Assembly: GCA_020346825.1 (NCBI GenBank)
Contig: CP070791.1
Coordinates: forward strand, 544,116 to 549,949
Direction of reading: 5' to 3'
Origin: Candidatus Bathyarchaeota archaeon
Lineage (GTDB): Archaea; Thermoproteota; Bathyarchaeia; Bathyarchaeales; Bathyarchaeaceae
DNA length: 5,834 nt
Under the pieces are notes generated by a model. That model searched no databases and had not been told where the DNA came from. It saw only the letters and a list, made by a program, of their open reading frames with translations. Numbering within the stretch: position 1 is the stretch's first letter; the number at the start of each line of letters is the position of its first letter. The position numbers and the translations under genes were made by a program. Shown here piece by piece: positions 1 through 5,014 of the stretch.

Positions 1-1
1 C

Positions 2-940
2 GAATATGTTTTCGTAGTTCATCCAAACCTAAGAGGGGCAACACAGCTAAAATTTCTTCCGCTCGACGTTTCTCAAATCACAAAGAATTGTGACTTAGTG
101 TTCACGGCAATGCCCCACGGCAGTTCAATAGAGCTTGTTCCCAAATTGCTTGAAATGGGGCTTAGAGTTATTGACATGAGCGCAGACTTTCGCTTGAAAA
201 ACCCCGCCGACTATATTACGTGGTATGGGTGGAAGCATTCGCATCCTGAGTTACTGAAAGAAGCAATCTATGGGTTAACCGAACTCCATCGTCAAGAAAT
301 AAAGGATGCTCGCTTAATAGCTTGTCCCGGATGCATGGCAACTGCAACGATCCTTGGACTAGCCCCGTTGATGAGGGCTGAAGTCATAGAAAAGGACCGA
401 ATTGTAGTTGATGCAAAAATCGGTTCTTCAGGTGCAGGCCGCAACCCCTCACTAGCCTCCCATCATCCGGAACGATTTGGAGGAGTAAGACCATACAAAA
501 CAGTGGGTCACAGACATATCGCGGAAATCGAGCAAGAACTCAACGTCCTCACGAATGAACCCGTAACAGTTTCCTTTTCACCTCACGCAGTCAACATAGT
601 TAGAGGCATCCTCTCAACCATCCACGTCTTCTTAACAAAACCCTTAACAACTAAGGATACTTGGAGAATCTATCGTTCCCATTATCAAGGAGAACCATTC
701 ATCCGCTTTGTGAGATACCGGAAGGGACCATACAGATTACCGGACCCCAAAGTTGTAGTGGGAACTAACTTCTGTGACATTGGCTTTGAACTAGACCCCC
801 GCGCCAGTCGACTCGTTATATTAGCGGCGGTCGACAACATTATGAAAGGCGCAGCCGGTCAAGGAGTTCAATGCCTCAATGTCGTTCTCGGCGTTGACGA
901 AAAAACCGGGTTGGAAAGCGTGGGTTTTCATCCGATGTGA
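2..940 (+). CDS. lysY: LysW-gamma-aminoadipyl/glutamyl phosphate reductase, ArgC/LysY family (5' partial)
   Basis: This is the NADPH-dependent cytosolic reductase that converts the LysW-bound acyl phosphate made by LysZ into the semialdehyde used by LysJ. The frame is open to the left edge (first full codon at position 2), so GTG 98 is an internal valine codon and the true start lies outside. 312 residues are visible against roughly 350 for the family, so the first Rossmann strands are missing. Visible landmarks in order are VHPNLRG (about residues 6-12), a signature of the LysW-type branch; AMPHGSS; ACPGCMATA with the catalytic Cys at visible residue 111 (TGC 332-334); SSGAGR (142-147); GHRHIAEIEQEL containing the conserved catalytic His; and DNIMKGAAGQ near the end, the usual nucleotide-site motif. 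lysZ begins 5 bases after the stop, or overlaps by 4 bases if its GTG is used. Family assignment is secure. Whether it serves lysine, arginine or both cannot be read from the sequence. Confidence 0.93.
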   Translation, partial: EYVFVVHPNLRGATQLKFLPLDVSQITKNCDLVFTAMPHGSSIELVPKLLEMGLRVIDMSADFRLKNPADYITWYGWKHSHPELLKEAIYGLTELHRQEIKDARLIACPGCMATATILGLAPLMRAEVIEKDRIVVDAKIGSSGAGRNPSLASHHPERFGGVRPYKTVGHRHIAEIEQELNVLTNEPVTVSFSPHAVNIVRGILSTIHVFLTKPLTTKDTWRIYRSHYQGEPFIRFVRYRKGPYRLPDPKVVVGTNFCDIGFELDPRASRLVILAAVDNIMKGAAGQGVQCLNVVLGVDEKTGLESVGFHPM

Positions 941-945
941 TTACG

Positions 946-1752
946 ATGCTAATCGTTGTGAAGGTGGGCGGAAGTATACTGCGAGGAGTCTCCTCTGAAC
1001 TCATTTCTGACATAAAGAATGTTCTTTCTGAGAACCAAACAGTTCTTGTTCACGGTGGAGGGAAAGAGGTTACGGAAATAGCCTCCAAACTGGGCAAGAA
1101 ACAGGAGTTTATAGTCTCACCAAACGGTTTCAGTAGTCGATATACCGACAAGGAAACCATTGAGATTTTCACAATGGTGATGGCTGGAAAAATCAATAAA
1201 CAGATCGTTTCAACCCTTCAGAGCCAAGGTATATCCGTCGTAGGCCTCTCAGGTTTAGATGGGTTTCTAGTAAAGGCAAAACGAAAAAAGCGACTGGTTG
1301 TTGTTGACGAAAGGGGAAGAAAAAGAGTTATTAAAGGAGGATATACCGGAACGATAAGTGAAGTCAACGCTCCTTTGCTGTGGCTTCTCATAGAAAACGG
1401 TTATGTACCGGTTATAGCGCCTGTTGCTGCTGGGGAAGAGTTTGAACCCCTCAACGTGGATGGGGATCGGACAGCAGCCTACATTGCCGGAGCTCTCAAC
1501 GCAGATCGGCTTATCCTTCTGACAGATGTAGAGGGCTTATTCCTAGATGGAAAGTTAGTTTCTAAACTGAGTGTCTCTGAAGCAAGAGAGGTTCTTTCCA
1601 AAATTGGGCGTGGTATGATTACTAAAGTCTATGCAGCCATGGAGGCCATCAACCAAGGCGTCGGTGAAGTCTTAATCTCTTCTGGATTGGAGAGACTGCC
1701 AATTTCCTCATCCCTAAAACATGAATGTGGTACTGTGATAAGCTGTGAATGA
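946..1752 (+). CDS. lysZ: LysW-gamma-aminoadipate/glutamate kinase, amino-acid kinase family (LysZ/ArgB-like)
   Basis: The product phosphorylates the side-chain carboxylate of LysW-bound 2-aminoadipate or glutamate with ATP, giving the substrate of LysY. It is 268 residues long, normal for the amino-acid kinase fold. Motifs from ATG 946: VKVGG with Lys6; VHGGGK (35-40); SRYTDKET (64-71), the substrate-side segment typical of LysZ; a strongly basic stretch (110-130); GYTGTIS (132-138); LNVDGDRTAAYIAGAL (169-184); LLTDVEGL (191-198); and GMITKV with Lys227 near the ATP site. The basic stretch and SRYTDKET favour a carrier-protein kinase over acetylglutamate kinase ArgB. I chose ATG 946 because GTGAT at 937-941 is a 4-base-spaced match to the 3' half of the archaeal SD. 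In-frame GTG 937, which would overlap the lysY stop, adds only three residues and has no SD. lysJ overlaps the end by 8 bases. Confidence 0.92.
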   Translation: MLIVVKVGGSILRGVSSELISDIKNVLSENQTVLVHGGGKEVTEIASKLGKKQEFIVSPNGFSSRYTDKETIEIFTMVMAGKINKQIVSTLQSQGISVVGLSGLDGFLVKAKRKKRLVVVDERGRKRVIKGGYTGTISEVNAPLLWLLIENGYVPVIAPVAAGEEFEPLNVDGDRTAAYIAGALNADRLILLTDVEGLFLDGKLVSKLSVSEAREVLSKIGRGMITKVYAAMEAINQGVGEVLISSGLERLPISSSLKHECGTVISCE

Positions 1753-2944
1753 AAAAGAAGTAATGAATCTCGAAGAAAAACTGATGGCAAACGTCTACGC
1801 CAAAAGACCAATAGTTATCACTAGAGGTAAAGGAGCCTTAGTCTGGGACATCAACGCCAAAGAATATATAGATTGCACCGGTAGCTACGGAGTCTGCATA
1901 GTTGGCCACTCTCACCCAAAAGTTGTGGAAGCCGTGAAAAGGCAGGCGGAAACTCTCATTTCTTGCCACTCATCCTTCTACAACGATGCAAGATCCAAAC
2001 TCTTGCAAAAGATTACTCAAATATCACCAAAAAGCCTCAACAGAGTTTTCCTTGCAAACAGTGGTGCTGAAGCCGTTGAATGCGCCATCAAATTGGCTCG
2101 AAAATTTTCTGGCAAACCTGAAATAATCGCCATGATGAGCGCTTTTCACGGGAAGACTATGGGCGCACTATCCGCAACTTGGGATAAAAAGTATCGTGAA
2201 CCGTTCAAACCCTTGGTTCCCGAGTTCAAGCATGTTCCCCCGGACAATCTCCAAAAGGTGAAGAAAGCTATTACCGATAAAACCGCCGCCATCATTGTGG
2301 AACCAATTCGAGGGGAAGGCGGAGTTAGGATTCCCCCGAACGGTTTTCTCCCGGGTCTTAGAGAAATCTGTGACAAGACGGGTGTTCTGTTGATTTTCGA
2401 TGAAGTCCAAACAGGATTTGGACGTACTGGAACGATTTTTGCCTGTGAACACTGGAATGTTGTTCCCGATGTTCTTTGCGTCGCAAAATCGGTGGCAGGC
2501 GGTCTTCCATTAGGCATAACGCTTGCGAAAGAAAACGTCATGTCTTCCCTCAAGGTTGGTGAACACACAACCACCTTCGGTGGAAACCCCCTCGTCTGTG
2601 CGGGTGCATGCGCTGCAATAGATGTTCTACTTGAAGAAAAGCTTTCAGAAAGGGCAGCGACACAGGGAAGATACTTCAAGAGAAAACTGGAGCTTCTTCA
2701 GGCCAGACACAAGATTGTGAGGGAGGTTCGCGGATTAGGTCTTATGATCGGAATGGAACTTCGATTTGACGTTTTGAACATAATTCTCAAATCTGCGGAC
2801 AGAGGAGTCCTAATTCTTGACGCAGGTAGGAACATTCTGCGATTCTTACCGCCCTTGGTCATTGAAAGAGAACAGATTGACCGAGTGATCAACACCCTTG
2901 ACACGGTTATGGAGGAGGAGAAAAATGAGCGACTACCCGGTTAG
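1745..2944 (+). CDS. lysJ: LysW-semialdehyde aminotransferase, class III PLP enzyme (LysJ/ArgD family)
   Basis: This PLP-dependent aminotransferase moves an amino group from glutamate onto the LysW-bound aminoadipate (or glutamate) semialdehyde, giving LysW-lysine or LysW-ornithine. It has 399 residues, normal for acetylornithine-aminotransferase-like class III enzymes. Landmarks: VWDINAKEYIDCTGSYGV near the N-terminus; NSGAEAVE (105-112), which cradles the cofactor phosphate; EPIRGEGG (186-193); IFDEVQTGFGRTG (217-229) with Asp219 facing the pyridine nitrogen; the Schiff-base lysine Lys248 in VAKSVAGGLPLG; TTTFGGNPL (275-283); and LRFLPPL, where Arg366 should bind the substrate alpha-carboxylate. 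GTG 1745 is chosen because GTGAT at 1735-1739 sits 5 bases upstream. In-frame ATG 1763, six codons later, is the alternative. It overlaps lysZ by 8 bases and lysK by 20. By sequence alone, ArgD acting on acetylornithine is the alternative; the flanking lysZ and lysK argue for the LysW pathway. Confidence 0.92.
   Translation: MNEKEVMNLEEKLMANVYAKRPIVITRGKGALVWDINAKEYIDCTGSYGVCIVGHSHPKVVEAVKRQAETLISCHSSFYNDARSKLLQKITQISPKSLNRVFLANSGAEAVECAIKLARKFSGKPEIIAMMSAFHGKTMGALSATWDKKYREPFKPLVPEFKHVPPDNLQKVKKAITDKTAAIIVEPIRGEGGVRIPPNGFLPGLREICDKTGVLLIFDEVQTGFGRTGTIFACEHWNVVPDVLCVAKSVAGGLPLGITLAKENVMSSLKVGEHTTTFGGNPLVCAGACAAIDVLLEEKLSERAATQGRYFKRKLELLQARHKIVREVRGLGLMIGMELRFDVLNIILKSADRGVLILDAGRNILRFLPPLVIEREQIDRVINTLDTVMEEEKNERLPG
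2911..2920 (+). promoter_or_regulatory. Strong ribosome binding site for lysK
   Basis: GGAGGAGGAG lies inside the 3' end of lysJ, where it also encodes Glu codons, and is followed by AAAA and then ATG 2925. It contains two overlapping GGAGG/GGAG anti-16S matches. It decides the lysK start at ATG 2925 rather than the upstream in-frame GTG at 2898, and it suggests lysK translation can initiate independently of lysJ termination. Confidence 0.8.
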
Positions 2945-4079
2945 CCTCCTATCTCGAATGCTGAAGATTTACAGTCCATCCGGTGGGGAAGAAGAGATTT
3001 CCAACTTCCTTGCCGCGGAAATGAAGAATCTCGGTTTTAGTGTTCGTAAGGATGAGGTTGGAAATGTAATTGGAGAAATCGGTGAGGGAAAACCTGTTGT
3101 TCTATTGTGTGGGCACATGGATACTGTTGAGGGTTACATTCCCGTAAAGGTTGAAGATAACAAGCTGTATGGTAGAGGAGCTGTCGATGCAAAAGCCCCT
3201 CTAGCTGCAATGATCATAGCCTCAGCAACATTCTTGAAGGAAAGTTTTCCGGGCAAAATTCTTGTGGTTGGTGTTGTTGATGAAGAAGGGTCAGGTAGAG
3301 GAATCAAACATTTTGTCAAGGAAGGAATTCAACCAGATTATGCCATATTTGGGGAGCCAAGTGGCGTTGGAAAAATAGTATTTGGGTATAAGGGAATTCT
3401 AAACATCAAAATAACATGTGAAACCCCATCGGGACACACAGCTGCTCCTTGGTTATTTGATAACGCTATTGAAAAAGCCATGGAGCTTTGGAGGCAAATC
3501 CGAAAACTTCATTTGCGGGAAGAGAAGTTGAGAAGCCGCTTTTACTCCCTCACTTCCTGCCTGACCAAAATAAATGGGGGTAATTCTTCTTCCATGATTC
3601 CATCGAAATGCGATATATATATTCAACTTCGAATTCCACCCCAGTTTACCCCGGAACAAGTTTTTAATGAGGTTGAAAGGAAAGTTAGACGGTATCAGGC
3701 TACTAATTCGAAAGTTTCTGTAAAAGTGAAAATGGAAGATGTGGCCAATGCCTTTGAGGCAGATCGAAGATCTGTTCTTGTTCGAGCATTAGCTTGGGCT
3801 ATTAGGAAAACCACGCTCAACTATGCTTCTTTCTCGAGGAAGACCGGAACTGGAGATATGAATGTTCTCGGCAATTCCTTGAACATACCTGTGGTTACGT
3901 ATGGACCTGGCGACTCCCGTCTGGATCATACTCCCAACGAACATATCGACCTTCAAGAGTATACAACCAGCATTGAAGTGTATCGAAACACCCTGATGAA
4001 GTTGCCCGAACTGATGGAAAATCGAAGGAGACTTGAGAAGGCGAAACCTTTTTTAAACAAAAAGAAAGTAGGAGTTTAA
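2925..4079 (+). CDS. lysK: LysW-lysine/ornithine hydrolase, M20 metallopeptidase family (LysK)
   Basis: LysK cleaves the isopeptide-like bond that joins lysine or ornithine to the C-terminal glutamate of LysW, releasing the amino acid and recycling the carrier. The start at ATG 2925 gives 384 residues and follows a strong SD. The two-metal M20 site is complete: His64 and Asp66 in CGHMDTV; bridging Asp88 in GRGAVDAKAPL; catalytic Glu120 and ligand Glu121 in VVDEEGSGRG; Glu144 in FGEPSG; and His335 in SRLDHTPNEH. His171 in PSGHTAAP belongs to the dimerisation domain and points into the partner's active site in M20 enzymes. The tail after EHIDLQEY is longer than I expect for archaeal LysK, with about 20 residues rich in Arg and Lys. 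Family and context together make LysK much likelier than ArgE or DapE. It overlaps lysJ by 20 bases and is the last gene of the series. Confidence 0.92.
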   Translation: MSDYPVSLLSRMLKIYSPSGGEEEISNFLAAEMKNLGFSVRKDEVGNVIGEIGEGKPVVLLCGHMDTVEGYIPVKVEDNKLYGRGAVDAKAPLAAMIIASATFLKESFPGKILVVGVVDEEGSGRGIKHFVKEGIQPDYAIFGEPSGVGKIVFGYKGILNIKITCETPSGHTAAPWLFDNAIEKAMELWRQIRKLHLREEKLRSRFYSLTSCLTKINGGNSSSMIPSKCDIYIQLRIPPQFTPEQVFNEVERKVRRYQATNSKVSVKVKMEDVANAFEADRRSVLVRALAWAIRKTTLNYASFSRKTGTGDMNVLGNSLNIPVVTYGPGDSRLDHTPNEHIDLQEYTTSIEVYRNTLMKLPELMENRRRLEKAKPFLNKKKVGV

Positions 4080-4180
4080 AGCTTTGGAGAGGCGCGCGTG
4101 CATGGATCGCTTCTTCTAGGAACGGGATTCCAACGTCTTCCATAAAGAATCTAGCCATCAATCCTTGTGAACAGAGTGAC
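4080..4180 (+). promoter_or_regulatory. lysK-pheA intergenic region with candidate archaeal promoter elements
   Basis: This is the only gap in the window and the natural place for a pheA promoter. Two weak TATA-like candidates are visible: TTTAAA at 4075-4080, straddling the lysK stop, which would place transcription start near 4103-4105; and CATAAAGA at 4141-4148, which would place it near 4170 and give the short leader common in archaea. Neither is a strong TATA box and I cannot choose between them. A six-T run at 4049-4054, in the last lysK codons, could weaken read-through from the upstream operon. GGAGAGG at 4086-4092 is a good SD that does not serve pheA; it precedes two very short reading frames (GTG 4098, 15 codons; ATG 4102, five codons ending Phe-Phe-stop). 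GGAA/TTCC arms at 4119-4131 could form only a feeble hairpin. Confidence 0.3.
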
Positions 4181-5014
4181 GTGAGAGTTGCTTTTCAAGG
4201 TGAAATAGGTGCATATAGTGAAAGTGCGGTCTATTCTTTTTTCGGTTCCTCAGTTGAAGTGAAGCCCTGCAAAAACCTGTCCAACGTCTTTGAAAGCGTG
4301 AAAAGACAGGAAACGCGGTATGGTGTGGTTCCCATCGAAAACTCGATAGAAGGAAGCGTAAATCAAACCTACGATCTATTCTTGGAATACGACCTCATCG
4401 TGTGTGGAGAAATAGTTCTCAAGATCGCTCACTGCCTCATCGCCCATCCAGGAACCCAGCTGAACTCAATTAAAACGGTCTACTCCCACCCACAAGCTTT
4501 GGCTCAATGCAGAAAATTCTTGGAACAAATGAATTGCAAGCTTATTTCAACCTTCGACACCGCCGGCAGCGTAAAAATGATAAAGGAGGAGGGATTGATG
4601 GGCGCTGGAGCCATCGCTAGTGAAAGAGCTGCAGGGATCTACGGAATGAGCATTCTCTCCAGAGAGATTGGAGATACTCCAAATAACTGCACAAGATTCT
4701 TCGTTTTATCAAAGCAAGATTCCCGACATTCTGGGGAAGACAAAACTTCCATAATCTTCTCTGTCAAATCAGTTCCAAGAGCGTTGTATCATGTTCTCAA
4801 GGAATTCGCTGTCAGAAACATAAACCTCACAAAAATCGAATCCAGACCAACCAAACGAACCCCTTGGGAATACAACTTCTATCTAGACTTTGAGGGACAT
4901 AGAAACGAAGATAAATGTCTAGAAGCTCTGGAAAGCATCAAGGACAAGACCCTTTTTCTAAAGATCCTTGGTTCATACAAAGCGGCCATCGAAGAATCTA
5001 CATTCAACTTTTAG
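4181..5014 (+). CDS. pheA: Prephenate dehydratase with C-terminal ACT domain
   Basis: PheA decarboxylates and dehydrates prephenate to phenylpyruvate, the committed step to phenylalanine. At 277 residues this is a stand-alone dehydratase plus regulatory domain, with no chorismate mutase fused. The catalytic domain (about 1-185) shows VAFQGEIGAYSE at the extreme N-terminus, VPIENSIEGSV (50-60), SHPQALAQC (102-110), DTAGSVK (126-132), AIASERAA and NNCTRFFVL, whose Thr-Arg-Phe (171-173) is the conserved active-site triplet. The ACT domain (about 188-270) has the ESRP effector motif at 220-223. The partner motif, usually Pro-Gly-Ala-Leu, reads Pro-Arg-Ala-Leu at 199-202. The start at GTG 4181 matches the usual family N-terminus. 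The SD is weak, with GTGA at 4167-4170. The frame stays open upstream of this GTG but contains no start codon. Its 3' end overlaps convergent tyrA by 11 bases. Confidence 0.94.
   Translation: MRVAFQGEIGAYSESAVYSFFGSSVEVKPCKNLSNVFESVKRQETRYGVVPIENSIEGSVNQTYDLFLEYDLIVCGEIVLKIAHCLIAHPGTQLNSIKTVYSHPQALAQCRKFLEQMNCKLISTFDTAGSVKMIKEEGLMGAGAIASERAAGIYGMSILSREIGDTPNNCTRFFVLSKQDSRHSGEDKTSIIFSVKSVPRALYHVLKEFAVRNINLTKIESRPTKRTPWEYNFYLDFEGHRNEDKCLEALESIKDKTLFLKILGSYKAAIEESTFNF

Noticed and set aside
98..940. GTG 98 as the lysY start
   Set aside because: The upstream in-frame sequence (VHPNLRG and following) is conserved LysY/ArgC sequence, so the gene begins outside the window.
2146..2679. Long minus-strand open frame (177 codons) opposite lysJ, with a second one at 2168-2452
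   Set aside because: Both lie wholly inside a well-conserved aminotransferase gene, have no recognisable motifs, and read as antisense shadows.
2898..2924. GTG 2898 as the lysK start
   Set aside because: The nine extra residues (TRLWRRRK-like) are not family-like and the strong SD points to ATG 2925.
4081..4140. Possible tRNA-like or structured RNA on the minus strand of the gap (GGAATCCCG resembling a T-arm)
   Set aside because: The loop does not match the TTCRANY pattern, stem arms are too short, and no acceptor or anticodon arm can be drawn.
3895..4161. Minus-strand open frame of 88 codons covering the lysK end and part of the intergenic gap
   Set aside because: Most of it is antisense to conserved lysK, no domain is recognisable, and no convincing SD was seen upstream.
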